NCBI GenBank assembly: GCA_001970955.1
Contig: MPUH01000604.1
Location: 1 to 43,375, forward strand
Length of the DNA: 43,375 nt
Source of the DNA: Stentor coeruleus
Lineage: Eukaryota; Ciliophora; Heterotrichea; Heterotrichida; Stentoridae
Reading direction: 5' to 3'
Shown here: positions 18,516 to 28,700 of the stretch, piece after piece
How the letters are laid out: each line of letters starts with the position of its first letter
How positions within the stretch are numbered: the first letter of the stretch is position 1
Notes under the pieces: generated by a model
The model's input: the letters and a program-made list of their open reading frames with translations, nothing else
What the model was told of the DNA's origin: nothing
The model's database searches: none
Made by a program: the position numbers and the translations under genes

Positions 18516-19937
18516 ATGTCATCTACAGCTCATCGATCACGACCAACAAAAGCTTCTGCGACAATGTCTGAGACGAAACAAAAACGTCAAGACCACACTC
18601 CATTATGTAAAGGGAAAATATTATTGAAATTACAACAAAAACATAATTCACAGACCTTGCAACAATATAGAGAAGGAGCATTAACAGATAGGAAAGTTGA
18701 AAAACCTGAAGACTATAATCATAAACTTAAATCCATCTCCCCAGAAAGAAATTTAAAAAACCAATACAATCTTATGACACGAAGAGGTTCATGTAAAAAT
18801 TTCAATGTAATGGGTAAAATAAACACAAATAGTAAAACAGTTAGTAAAGCAGAAAGTCCTAAAAATAAAGAAAAAGATAATAAAAGCCCAATAAATGGAC
18901 TTATATTGAAAAGAAATGATATGGCTAGGAAAAGCACACCTTGTTTTAATAATGTGTTAAAAGAATTTTTAGTTACAAATTCTAAACCTAAAGAACAAGA
19001 GAAAGATATAAAATACAGCAATATTGCAGGTAAAGATGAGATTTCTTTTAACAATCTTTGTTCTCCGGTAAATAAAAATGTTGAGAGCTTTGACTCAGGA
19101 TTTATTTTAGGTATCAGTTTAGGAGATTTGTCAGAGAAAAATACAGTTCCTTCAACAGATTTTACAAAAAAAGTTGAAGCATTAAAAAAGAAATTAAGCT
19201 TAGAAAAAAATAAGAATAAAGAACTTGAAGAAAAAATCGATATTATAAACATTTCTATGAAGAAAAACGAGAAAAGCTTGTTTCTTAACAGTTTTGATTG
19301 TTTCAATAAAAAAATTGCCAAGCTTCAAACAGAGTTTTCTGAGTTTAAAGAGACAATAAAGAAAATCTTAGACACAGAAATCAAAAAGCAAAATGAATTT
19401 ATGCAATCTTTTAAAGAAACATGTTTAAATGCATTTTATCAAAAAATACGAGAATTGAAAAATGTTATTGAATCTCAGAAAACTTCTTTAGAAAGCTTAA
19501 AAACTTGTGAAGCAACAGAAAAGTATGAGAAAAGAATAGAAGATTTGAATAAAAAATTAGGGAATTTGTATAAAAGTTATACTGAAAATGCGAAAATTGC
19601 AGCTGACAACCAGAAAGAGTTGGATATTGTTAAAAGCTTATATGAAGAAGATAAGAAAATGTGGGAAAAAGAAAAAAAGATTTTGGCTTTACAGAATAAA
19701 TATTTTGAATGCCCTAAAAAGCAATCAAAAGAATGTGAAAAAGCTGTTGTTTATATAGATTATGAAGATCAAGTTCGTACTGAAGTATCAGAAAGATCAG
19801 TGAGTATAGGGGATAATAAAGGAAATATGAAATTAGATACTGATATGAAGGTAAAAGAATTGGAGAGGCTACTTGAAGTTACTATTAAAGAGAGAGATGA
19901 ATATAGACATAAACTAGTAAGTGCTTTACTAAGTTAA
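18516..19937 (+). CDS. hypothetical coiled-coil protein, 473 aa
   Basis: Intact ORF from ATG to TAA. The N-terminus is basic and Ser/Thr-rich (MSSTAHRSRPTKASATMSET), the following 150 residues are low-complexity, and residues about 208-400 form a predicted coiled coil rich in Lys, Glu and Leu (KKVEALKKKLSLEKNKNKEL; later KYEKRIEDLNKKLGNLYKS). A second short coiled coil closes the protein (KELERLLEVTIKERDEYRHK). No TM segment and no enzymatic motif. It lies 279 bp after another coiled-coil gene on the same strand and before a third; the 5' flank is C-rich as for other + genes. Role unknown; a cytoskeletal or basal-body component is plausible but unproven. Confidence 0.85.
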   Translation: MSSTAHRSRPTKASATMSETKQKRQDHTPLCKGKILLKLQQKHNSQTLQQYREGALTDRKVEKPEDYNHKLKSISPERNLKNQYNLMTRRGSCKNFNVMGKINTNSKTVSKAESPKNKEKDNKSPINGLILKRNDMARKSTPCFNNVLKEFLVTNSKPKEQEKDIKYSNIAGKDEISFNNLCSPVNKNVESFDSGFILGISLGDLSEKNTVPSTDFTKKVEALKKKLSLEKNKNKELEEKIDIINISMKKNEKSLFLNSFDCFNKKIAKLQTEFSEFKETIKKILDTEIKKQNEFMQSFKETCLNAFYQKIRELKNVIESQKTSLESLKTCEATEKYEKRIEDLNKKLGNLYKSYTENAKIAADNQKELDIVKSLYEEDKKMWEKEKKILALQNKYFECPKKQSKECEKAVVYIDYEDQVRTEVSERSVSIGDNKGNMKLDTDMKVKELERLLEVTIKERDEYRHKLVSALLS

Positions 19938-21088
19938 AATTTTAGATTATATATTATGTTATTCAAATAGAATATTGATTATTTTTTTTAATGTTTTTGT
20001 TGATTTATATTGAAACTTTGATAGAATTTATACTTTAAATCATATGTTTTGATAATCTAGATTAGGAGAAAGTTAATATGTTATTAGAATTTATACTTTA
20101 AATCATATATTTTGGTAATGGAGAAAGTTAATATGTTATTAAAATTGTAATTTGGTAGGTATTAGATTTTTTGTGTAGAAAAAGATAGTTTAGAGATTAT
20201 GAAGTTTAGGATTTTGATGAGGGAATCGACTGTTAGATTTTTTAGGGTGAAATTTTTATAGTTCGTTAAGGTAGGTCTTGAAAGCGGGAAAACTTGAAGG
20301 TTTGTGAGAAAATATTGAAAAAACATAAAATCAATGAAAATAAAGAAAAATCATCGAGATGTTAAAGACATATGGTCAAAATTTGGCAGGCATAAATTTT
20401 ATCTAATCATCAATTTATAATGTCCATAAATCATAATATATTATATATATATTAGTATTAGTTAGGAATTATTGCTTGACTATTGTCCAGCCCTTGTTAA
20501 TTATATATTTATAAGTTTCTCTCTTTATCTGTATAGCTTATTATGTTTTTTTATTTTTTTTAATCTTTTTTTAAGATTTTCATACTTTTTCACTTTGAAA
20601 TACCCTTTCTCTATATTTATAAAATCTAATATTTCAAACCTAAAATTTTTAATTTTTTTATTCAATTATAACTCAATAATTAATTTTTTAAATTTTTCAA
20701 TCCATTTCCCCAATTTAACTTTTATTTTGTACTTTAGGAAATCCTACACAATATTTCTCCTTATTTTTTTACGTTGTACATTTTTTGATGAGATTAACTT
20801 GCGATTTTTATTTTTATCAAGTTGTTTTAACATACTTCAATTTTTGCAGTTAAAAATCTTATTAATTTTTACAAAAAAACATATAATAATTAAACTATAA
20901 GTAATACTATAATATCATCAGGCTGATTTTTAAGTTTATTAGAATGATGAAATACTTTTAGTTATTTAAGCTTAGTTTTAACTTAGAATTATAAACGCCT
21001 AACCATAATTCTAATTTTATTTTTCCACTACAGTTTTTCAAGGACAAAAAAGCTCGGATAATTTAAAAAATATTATATATTAAGTGAA
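19938..21088. other. intergenic, 1.15 kb, no convincing gene
   Basis: G-rich and C-poor from 19938 to about 20330 (3' flank), then T-rich with modest C from about 20470 to 21088 (5' flank of the next gene). A 142-codon ORF at 20472-20900 is almost entirely Phe, Leu, Ile, Ser and Tyr and reflects T-rich DNA rather than a gene. Confidence 0.6.
20022..20140. repeat. diverged ~60-bp direct repeat
   Basis: A unit beginning TAGAATTTATACTTTAAATC at about 20022-20084 is followed by a second copy at about 20085-20140 that has lost an internal nine-base stretch and carries substitutions. Unlike the exact duplications, this one has diverged and is probably a genuine old duplication. Confidence 0.7.
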
Positions 21089-21946
21089 ATGACTGAAAAT
21101 GATAGACTGGTTACCGCGTTAAAAGATGTATTTAAAACAACATACCTCTCTAACTGTAGATTGGAAAACATATTATCATCCCCAGAAGAAATCAAAACTC
21201 TTTTAAGTATCGATTCAATAAAGATATTAGAAAACCTGAAAATGCTCATACAAAGTTTACTTGAATTTAAAGAAAATACTTTACACGAAGATAAAGCTGA
21301 GCTGATTCAACGAAATGAACAATTCGAATCTATGCTTCAAAGACTAGAATCAGAAGTTAGAAACCATATAGGTATAGAAAATGAGCTGAAACTGCATATT
21401 GAGAACAGTAAATGCTTAAATGAAGAACTAGAGCAACAAAAAGCCCAGTATTTGCAAGAAATCAAAGACTTAACAGAAAAATTGAAAGACTATCAGCGTT
21501 CTCATCAGAATTTAAAGGACCCGAAAGAATATATCGATAAAATAGAGCATCTTGAAAACAATCTTATGAGAAAAAACAACATAATTCATAAACTTGAGCT
21601 TGATTTCATAAAACTCAAGTCTATGATGGACAAAACTCATATAGACACAAGCCAGAGCAAACTGAAAAAAGCTCGTATTGAACAAAGAAAGCAAGAAATC
21701 TATGAAGAAATCAAAGGAAAAGTTGATCAGAAAAACTTGGGATTAATGAGAATACAGAATTTGTTAAGGCAGAAATCTAAAGAAAAAATTAAGTCGATAA
21801 AAAAAATGAAAGAAAGCCCCGAACCTATATCTGCAAAGCCTTCTGAGTCTAAACTAGTCCCGAATTTTACACAAAATGCACATGCTAGAAGTGTTTCGGA
21901 ACAAGCTAGATATAACTCAGTTGGAAGAAGAACTCCTTTGAATTGA
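21089..21946 (+). CDS. hypothetical coiled-coil protein, 285 aa
   Basis: Intact ORF ending in TGA, start at MTENDRLVTALKDVF. Residues 1-75 are helical with hydrophobic positions, residues about 75-185 are a continuous coiled coil (QFESMLQRLESEVRNHIGIE; EELEQQKAQYLQEIKDLTEK; KIEHLENNLMRKNNIIHKLE), residues 195-245 are strongly basic (RIEQRKQEIYEEIKGKVDQ, KEKIKSIKKMKE), and the tail is Ser/Pro-rich with ARSVSEQARYNSVGRR. No membrane or catalytic motif. It is the third coiled-coil gene in a row on this strand. A microtubule- or cortex-associated protein would fit but no family is recognised. Confidence 0.85.
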   Translation: MTENDRLVTALKDVFKTTYLSNCRLENILSSPEEIKTLLSIDSIKILENLKMLIQSLLEFKENTLHEDKAELIQRNEQFESMLQRLESEVRNHIGIENELKLHIENSKCLNEELEQQKAQYLQEIKDLTEKLKDYQRSHQNLKDPKEYIDKIEHLENNLMRKNNIIHKLELDFIKLKSMMDKTHIDTSQSKLKKARIEQRKQEIYEEIKGKVDQKNLGLMRIQNLLRQKSKEKIKSIKKMKESPEPISAKPSESKLVPNFTQNAHARSVSEQARYNSVGRRTPLN

Positions 21947-22474
21947 TATATGAGCTTAACTAATTAACTTATATTTTTTTTTTTACTTTAAATTAGATAT
22001 TCAGGTTATATGAAATGTTTTTTGATTTTAGGTAAGAATTAGGTATTGATGATTTTATATATATACAAGGATAAATTATTTAGCAAAGGTAATGTGCAAG
22101 AGTAACAAGGGAATTTTGAAGAAAAATTATGATAATTAGTTATAAAAATTGAGTTGTGGTATTAATTAGATTATAGGGTTGAGTATTTTAGGAAAATTAA
22201 CTAGGCATTTAAGTGGTTTTATGAAATTATGATAGAATTTATTTAGAAGTTAAATATGATATGTTGACTATTCATAATTATATTTTGTTAACAAGTTAGA
22301 TTGAGATTAACAATACTATTATTAAAATATAATATTTTTTATTCCATGAATATATTAATGACAATCATAAATATGCAATTCCAAATAAGCCTATGGAAGC
22401 TCTATAATGCATACTAGTAATCATCCAATCCCACCTACACATTTCATTACCTCTTATTCTCTCTAGCAATCCAT
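21947..22474. other. intergenic between convergent genes
   Basis: The + strand is G-rich and C-poor to about 22300 and C-rich after about 22370, as expected for two 3' flanks facing each other. No gene, RNA or repeat recognised. Confidence 0.6.
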
Positions 22475-23254
22475 TTAAAACACAGAATTTAATAACAAAT
22501 TTTTAAACTCTTGAAAAGTTATAATCATCCTATCCTCTTTTCTCATTTTATTAGCCCTAGTCATAAATTCATTCGCCAAACCAGAAATTTTTTTATCCAT
22601 AGTATTTTGCATTCTATGCCCAAGAAGCATAACTTTAATCAACCCCCCAACATCCATTTGTTTAACATCATACTCGACAATACAAAAAAAAACTATATAA
22701 AAAATACACAAAAGTTTTTGTATCCTCATCATAACACTAAGTTTCTTCTTCTGTTTACCAGACAAAAATGCATTTACAATATTTTTCTGATGAGCAGCTT
22801 CAATCGACTTCAAATAATCTCCAAAAGTTACCCATTCTTTTCCATGCAAAGGTGCTTGAAGCATAGTAAAAAACACTTGAAATGCAACAGCACAGTCTAA
22901 CCAATGTCTTTTTATTATAGACACATGAATCTCATAAGAATTATTAACAATTCTCACAAGTCCAGTATTCATATACTTCCCAACAAGTACTTCAAAAGTT
23001 TCTTGAAAATTGATTTCTTTAACTATTTGTTGTAGAAGTCCACTACTATTCATAGACACAAAAGCTACTCTACTTCTTTCAGGGTTTTTAGGTATTGCTA
23101 AACTATATCTTAAAGAAAAATATCTTCTCTCATCAGAATGTGTTGTAAAATATAATACTTGCTCAGCTTCTGGGTAAACTTTTTTTTTCAACCCAATATA
23201 TCTAAGTAATTGGGTTTTTATTTCTTTTATAACATCATCAAAATTACTAGTCAT
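22475..23254 (-). CDS. hypothetical protein with a likely in-frame 15-nt intron
   Basis: The unspliced ORF is 259 aa; with the candidate intron at 22693-22707 removed it is 254 aa. Unspliced, residues about 177-195 look like a membrane segment (KLLCIFYIVFFCIVEYD); spliced, this shortens to KLLFFFCIVEYD, so the apparent membrane segment may partly be intron. The rest is soluble, mixed alpha/beta in appearance (LYFTTHSDERRYFSLRYSL; RSRVAFVSMNSSGLLQQIV; SYEIHVSIIKRHWLDCAVAF), with a helical, basic C-terminus (GLANEFMTRANKMRKEDRM). I do not recognise the family. It is divergent from the OSCP gene with 69 bases between the start codons, so the two probably share a promoter region. Confidence 0.8.
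   Translation of the reverse strand: MTSNFDDVIKEIKTQLLRYIGLKKKVYPEAEQVLYFTTHSDERRYFSLRYSLAIPKNPERSRVAFVSMNSSGLLQQIVKEINFQETFEVLVGKYMNTGLVRIVNNSYEIHVSIIKRHWLDCAVAFQVFFTMLQAPLHGKEWVTFGDYLKSIEAAHQKNIVNAFLSGKQKKKLSVMMRIQKLLCIFYIVFFCIVEYDVKQMDVGGLIKVMLLGHRMQNTMDKKISGLANEFMTRANKMRKEDRMIITFQEFKNLLLNSVF
22693..22707 (-). other. candidate 15-nt spliceosomal intron
   Basis: On the minus strand it reads GTATTTTTTATATAG: GTA start, TAG end, exactly 15 nt, A/T only inside. It contains no in-frame stop, so the ORF passes through it; the judgement rests on its match in length and ends to the firmer intron at 27223-27237. Confidence 0.6.
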
Positions 23255-23323
23255 CTGTTATTTATAATAACTTTTTAAGACTTCTAACATTTTTTTGTCA
23301 AGTTAATTTTTTTTCCATTAGTA

Positions 23324-23893
23324 ATGCTTTCAGTGGTTCTTAGGAAATTCAGCAGCTTTGGTGATAGGTATGCTGGAACTTTATTTAAGGTGGCTCAAGA
23401 TGCTAAACAAGTTAAAGAAGTTTCTAGTGATATGAAATATGTCTTAGAGCTTTATACTGCTAGTCCTGATTTTAAGATCCTTCTTACAGATCCAACAATT
23501 GGCAGGACAAAAACTATAGAAATTCTTGCAGATCTTGGTAAAAAAGCTGTTTTTTGTGAGACTACAATGAGGATGATGACCTTGATGGCGAATAATAAAA
23601 GATTGAACTATATGGCTGAAGTTGCGAAAACTTATGAGGTTCATGTCAGATCTTTGGATAAAAAAGAAACAGTGAAAGTTGTTTCGGCGGATCCTTTAGG
23701 GGATGATGAGAAAAAAGAAATACAAAATGCTCTACAGGAGATGGATAAGAATAAAAAGTATGAACTTACGTTTGTTGTTGACCCAAGCATACTTGGAGGA
23801 CTTCAGCTTTATTTTCCATCAGCGTTTATGGAATTGTCTTTGAAATCTAGGTTCGATAAGATTAAAGAAGAAGTTTCAAATATTGGGGTCTAA
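23324..23893 (+). CDS. ATP5PO: mitochondrial ATP synthase OSCP (delta-type) subunit
   Basis: 189 aa. OSCP caps the F1 head and ties it to the peripheral stalk of mitochondrial ATP synthase. The N-terminus MLSVVLRKFSSFGDRYAGTL combines a short basic presequence-like start with the family pattern R-Y-A-x-x-L-F. The middle (residues about 45-115) has the helical-bundle features of the family, including DPTIGRTKTIEILADL and LMANNKRLNYMAEVAKTYE. The C-terminal signature is clear: ELTFVVDPSILGGLQLYFP followed by a conserved ...LSLKSRFDKIK end, matching the (D)P-x-I-(L/I)-G-G motif of OSCP/delta. Length is slightly below typical. The gene is divergent from the unknown gene upstream, 69 bases away. 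Confidence 0.93.
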   Translation: MLSVVLRKFSSFGDRYAGTLFKVAQDAKQVKEVSSDMKYVLELYTASPDFKILLTDPTIGRTKTIEILADLGKKAVFCETTMRMMTLMANNKRLNYMAEVAKTYEVHVRSLDKKETVKVVSADPLGDDEKKEIQNALQEMDKNKKYELTFVVDPSILGGLQLYFPSAFMELSLKSRFDKIKEEVSNIGV

Positions 23894-24431
23894 TTAGATA
23901 GGATATAATCGCTTAGATATATGAGGCTGGAGGCGGGCATAGGTTTTTATTTGAAACTAAACAGATGAAGTTTTGAATGCGACTTGTGATTAGAAGAAGT
24001 TTTATGTTTATAAAGGTTTATCATAGATGATTTTTGGAATTATGATGGAGTAAGAAATAGTTATAAGAATAAGAATGAATTAGTTATTTGTGATATGTTT
24101 ATTAAGTTAATGATAATTGATTTTTAATGAATATATGATTATCAAGTGTAATATGCTAAATAGAGATCAAGAAATTTATTTTATAAAATTATTTTTTCCA
24201 GCTTTTACTCGAAAATTCACTGTTTTTTATAAAAATCGATAGTTTTATATAAAATTTGACTATCTATATAAGACTTAAACTGTTTTTATAAAAAAAATTT
24301 ACTTGAAAGATCCGTGAAAGCTAAAAAATTATACTATATTACTAATTTTATAAAAGCTAAATTTTTATGTGAAAGCTAAAAAATTATACTATATTACTAA
24401 TTTTATAAAAGCTAAATTTTTATATTTTGAA
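23894..24431. other. intergenic between convergent genes, with repeats
   Basis: G-rich to about 24110 (3' flank of OSCP). Then AT-rich sequence with an imperfect inverted repeat (about 24198-24325) and a 55-bp exact duplication ending eight bases before the kelch-gene stop codon. No gene. Confidence 0.6.
24314..24423. repeat. 55-bp exact tandem duplication
   Basis: 24314-24368 and 24369-24423 are identical 55-bp units starting GTGAAAGCTAAAAAATTATA. No N separates them. It may be an assembly join like the others or a real repeat. Confidence 0.85.
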
Positions 24432-27400
24432 TTATTGTTTTTCTTTCTTACAATCATCATTTGAAATATTTAATTGGACATCATAAAAACTGCTGGAAAA
24501 ATACAGTCTCGAATCAATAACTTTTCCAATAGATTTCTTTAATTTCTCAGAGTTTCTATTTAAATTTATACATTCTACTCTTCTCATAGTAAAGCCAATC
24601 ACACCCAAAAGCCCTGTAAAAATGCCGAAAAGAGTCCCAAACAATTCAAAATTACTTTGTTTTTTTTTAATTTCTTTCATCAAACCAAGAGTATTTTTTT
24701 TTAAGACAATTTTAATAGCAAGTTGATCAGGTAAAAATAAATCTTCAAAACTTTTCTCGCTACCTTTAACAGGTAAAGACAATTCTTGAGTATGATATCC
24801 TGCTAAAACTAAAGATTCAGTTTCTGTATGTGATACAAACAATGATGGAATAAGAAGATATGTAAAAATACAAGGAGAAGGGCCTAAGAAAATTCTATTT
24901 TTGCTTGGGAATATTTCAGAATAAGCTGTACTATAATAATTTGGTATTGAAGATTCTGAAGTTATATTTGAAAAAATCCCTGCACCATAAGAAAACTCTC
25001 CTTGCATAAATAAGTTTATTATTGAATTGCTTTCAACTTCACATTTTATGCAGGAAATTTTAATTAAACATAATCGATCATTTGTAAATTTGCATTTGGT
25101 AGTAAGTTTTTGCCTTTTAAGGTTATTGAAAGTGAGTAGAATGTTAGATGCACAGTCTGAAAAATCAAATTCTTGTAATAAAGGATTACTCATGAAATTT
25201 GCAGATACACAGACATCAGCATAATTTCTTATACCAACAACAATTTCAAAGTCTACTGAGAATTTCTCAATCATAGAACTAAATAAGACCAATGGAATAA
25301 GTGATTGTTCTTCATTCTTATTGTTTAAAAAATAATTCATAATCATCCTAGTGCAAATACAAGCAAAACTAATATAAAATAGAACTGAAAACATACCTCC
25401 TACAATATTTTTGTTGATATATATTCTATCATTTTCTTTATAGTTGTGGTAATCTGAGTATAAATCCCATTTTGAAATGATTTTTTTAGCTTTAGGGCTT
25501 AATAAAGAAATTAAAGCAATTGTAAATATCATGATTATTCCAGATTGGTTTATAATGATTTCAACTTTTTTAGTGTATTTTATTTCATCAAAATAAATTT
25601 GAGAATCTTTCTTAATCTTTGTTTTAGCTAAAATAATTTCAGGTGAATGACTTCCAGCATAGCAATAGTGCCCATTAAGACACATTTTACAAAAACTACT
25701 TCCTTCTTTATCACTAAATGTTCCTTCAGGGCAAGGGTAGCATTGCCTTGATGATGATGCTCCTGGTAAAGGATTGAAATGGCCTTTATTACAAGGAACA
25801 CAAATCACATTATTTGAATAATAGCCAGGAGGACATATTTTACATTCATAATCAGATGGGATAAATCCTGAACTACATTCAAAAATTAAATTGTATTTTT
25901 GAAAAGCTTGCTTTAAATCAAACCTGGCAAATTTTGCACGAGGAATTGAGTGAAAAACCTTAAAATGGGATGTGTAATAACTTCCTGAAAAATAATAGAT
26001 GGAATGATTATAAAATGTATACATTGAATTGCATGCATAATCTGAAAAACTACCTGAAATCTGTAAATTATAACTTGAGTATTCCAAAATTTTAATTAGA
26101 TTTCCTGAGAAAGTTGATCCTGATATCATAAGAAGACCACTAGAAAATTTGTGAACAATAGATCCCCAATAATTTAATTCAGGAGGACCCTTGAAAAATT
26201 GATGAGTAGTATTTGAAATTAGTATTTCTCCTATCATATACTCTATTTTCCCTTCTAGTTTATAACAATAAGAATAAGCTTTACCTATTTTACCTTGAGT
26301 TTTTTTATAAACCCCAGTTTTTATATCGAAAATCCATAAATCATTGCATAGTCCTAGCTCATCAATTCCTCCACCTATATAAAAATATGGAAAGTCTATG
26401 ACTAAACAAGCCCCAAATCTCTTACTTGGACGTAAATTAGATGATTGATATAATTCATACCATAATTTAGTCACAACATTGTATATAAAAAAATCGTTGC
26501 TATATCCTTTTTCTGAAATGCCTCCCCATATTACTATAATATCTCCAATACTAGCATATGCAAAAGAATGCCTTGGTGAAGGAGGGTCATTTTTTGAGAG
26601 TACTTGATTCCATTTTTCTAACGATGGATCATAAACCCAAAAATCATTTAAAAGACCAAATTTTGAAAATCCTCCGAATAGATAAATTTTGTTTCGAACT
26701 GCAATTAAAGCAGATCTAAGTCTTAGTGGCGGGAAAAGTTGATAATTTGATAATATTTGAGGATAGATTTTGATTGATTGGCTAACTTTGTATAAGGTTA
26801 AAGTATTATCTAAAGTATTATCAACTAATCCTCCAAATGTGAAAAAGCAGTTTTTATAGAAAGAAACTCCACTATTTTTAGGAAGTTTGAAAGATTCAAG
26901 TGATGATATACTAGAAAAATTAGAGGTAAGGCTGAAGTTTAAAATTTGGCCATAAGACATGAAAACAAGTAAATGATCATCAACTATAGTATTCTCAATA
27001 ATATAACCTGAGTTAATCTTAATGAAATTGCTGTAAACTTGATTTATACAGCGCATTTCATTAATATAACAAGTGTATATATTTAAGTGTTCTTCTATAT
27101 CAAAAACTCCTATAATGATTTTATTTCCTTGAATTTCCAAAATAGTTTTTTCTTGATTATTTTTTATATTCACTGACATATTTACCTCCAATTTTTCAAA
27201 TTGATCAGATTCAAAATCAAAGCTAAATAAATATTACATAAAAGCTACTATCCCAACTGAATCAACATTAACAATAATAAAATATTCTGTCTCATTATAT
27301 TCTAGGTATCTTGTTTTAACAATTTGAGAAAAAGTAAAAGCATTAATTTCAATTTTGTACCAAGATGAATACAATAAAGAAAAGCACCAAAGATCAGAAA

Positions 27401-27752
27401 ATATAGAATCATCAGATCTACCTCCGAAGATACAGAATTCTTGTTTTTTTGTACGAAAAAAACTTTCTGAATTGCTTCTAGGATCTATATTAAAGTTACT
27501 TGGGCTATAGCTTTGAGCGTAAATAAGACTCCAAATTGAAGTATCTATGCTAAAAATCCATAAATCATTTAAGAAGCTGCTTTTATTATGCCCTCCAAAA
27601 AGATAAATTGTATTTCCTGAATTATCAATAGACAAAGATGGGCTTGTTCTTGGTTCTGGCGATATCCCATTAGCATAAATGTCACTACTTGAGAAATATT
27701 TTTCGCTATGAGCGCAAATTATAGTAAGGCATAAAATTGCAAAATTAGCCAT
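24432..27752 (-). CDS. kelch-repeat / Cys-rich / multi-pass membrane protein (spliced)
   Basis: Two ORFs are joined by a 15-nt intron at 27223-27237, giving exons 27752-27238 and 27222-24432 and a protein of about 1101 aa. The frame opens earlier at 27842, but the Met at 27752 begins a clean signal peptide (MANFAILCLTIICAHS), so I prefer that start. Kelch-type repeats follow: TIYLFGGHNKSSFLNDLW (~48), EFCIFGGRSDDSIFSDLW (~106), KIYLFGGFSKFGLLNDFW, IIVIWGGISEKGYSNDFF and FYIGGGIDELGLCNDLW (~350-480). A Cys-rich GCC2/GCC3-like (EGF/TNFR-like) block covers ~622-695 (ICPPGYYSNNVICVPC; CYPCPEGTFSDKEGSSFC). Membrane segments are near ~732, ~789 and ~1039, the last followed by a short cytoplasmic tail. 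Such proteins are common in ciliates as putative surface receptors or adhesion proteins; ligand and function are unknown. Confidence 0.9.
27223..27237 (-). other. 15-nt spliceosomal intron
   Basis: On the minus strand it reads GTAATATTTATTTAG. Unspliced, the reading frame stops at the TAA inside it (ATG TAA); spliced, the frame continues as AT|C TTT GAT into the downstream ORF with no other change. Length and ends match the 15-nt introns known from heterotrich ciliates. Confidence 0.92.
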
Positions 27753-28454
27753 AATTATCTCAAACTGATATAAAATTAGCTTAACTTTAGTAAATGGGAT
27801 AAATAAAAAATGTGATATTCTGATAAGATTTTTTTTTATCAAATTCTTAAATCTTTGGAAGTAAAATTTGAATTCACCTTATTTCGATAGTTCATTAAAG
27901 TATTATTTTATTTCTTAGGTTTAACAAAATGCCAATCAAAAATCAAAAATAGTCCTACTGACCCAATAAAATATCAAAAAATGTTCCAGTGACTAAAAAG
28001 ATCTAGTAATTTATATTGGCAATTGTTTTAACTAAATGATTAAATATAAAATTAATACTAAAATCCTTGAGTTAGCTTGGTAAAAAATATTTTTAATTTT
28101 TTTCACTACCGATTTCTGAGTTTGTGATTATTTTGTATAATATTTATTTATAATAAAAAATTTAGAGCTACTTGATAGTAAAAATAATAATGAATTGAGA
28201 AGAAATTCAAAATGCTAAAAATAAAATTTCCTGATATAACCAAATTTAGCATATTTTTTTTTGAATTATGTGCGTTACATGATTATCTTCGTATTAAATC
28301 TGCTAAAAACTCTGTAGTTATTTTTTATTAATTTTATCATTATAAAAACTAATTCTATATCCTAAAATAAAGCATAAGCATATTCTTTTCAATTAAAAAT
28401 ACGGTTTTTGAATAGTGAAGTTTTATAAATCTTATTTTCTTATTAATTTTAAAC
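27753..28454. other. 5' flank of the kelch gene, no gene seen
   Basis: AT-rich DNA with stops in all frames. The upper part of the kelch ORF (27753-27842) is open but is more likely 5' UTR. Nothing else recognised. Confidence 0.5.
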
Positions 28455-28700
28455 TTCAATCTTATCGAATTATCTCAAAAAAGATTGCACGCAGCTCATT
28501 TCATTAATAAACAAGTGTGCATAATAAATTTTCTTTTTTAAAAAATTCATAATATGATTATATCCTCTTGGATTTATAAAATGATTTCTTCTTGATTATT
28601 TCTTCACATTCACAAAGTTACTTAATCTTTAAAATTAACAATATTCTCAATTAAAGCTTAATAGACACTGTATATAAGTGGCTTTCCAACTGAAATTAAA
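28455..28700 (-). pseudogene. decayed copy of part of the neighbouring kelch gene
   Basis: This non-coding stretch aligns by eye with 27015-27262 of the kelch gene, including its intron. Shared blocks in order are CATTTCATTAATA-ACAAGTGT (28496 versus 27056), TTCTTGATTATTT and ATTCAC (near 28595 and 27150), and AAGTGGCTTTCCAACTGAA versus AAGCTACTATCCCAACTGAA (near 28675 and 27242). Order and orientation are kept but indels and substitutions have destroyed the frame. It looks like a relic of a tandem or dispersed duplication. Confidence 0.6.

Noticed and set aside
20472-20900. 142-codon ORF of Phe, Leu, Ile, Ser and Tyr that looks like a multi-pass membrane protein
   Set aside because: The DNA is simply T-rich, giving few stops; there are no polar loops or conserved motifs and it sits where a 5' flank is expected.
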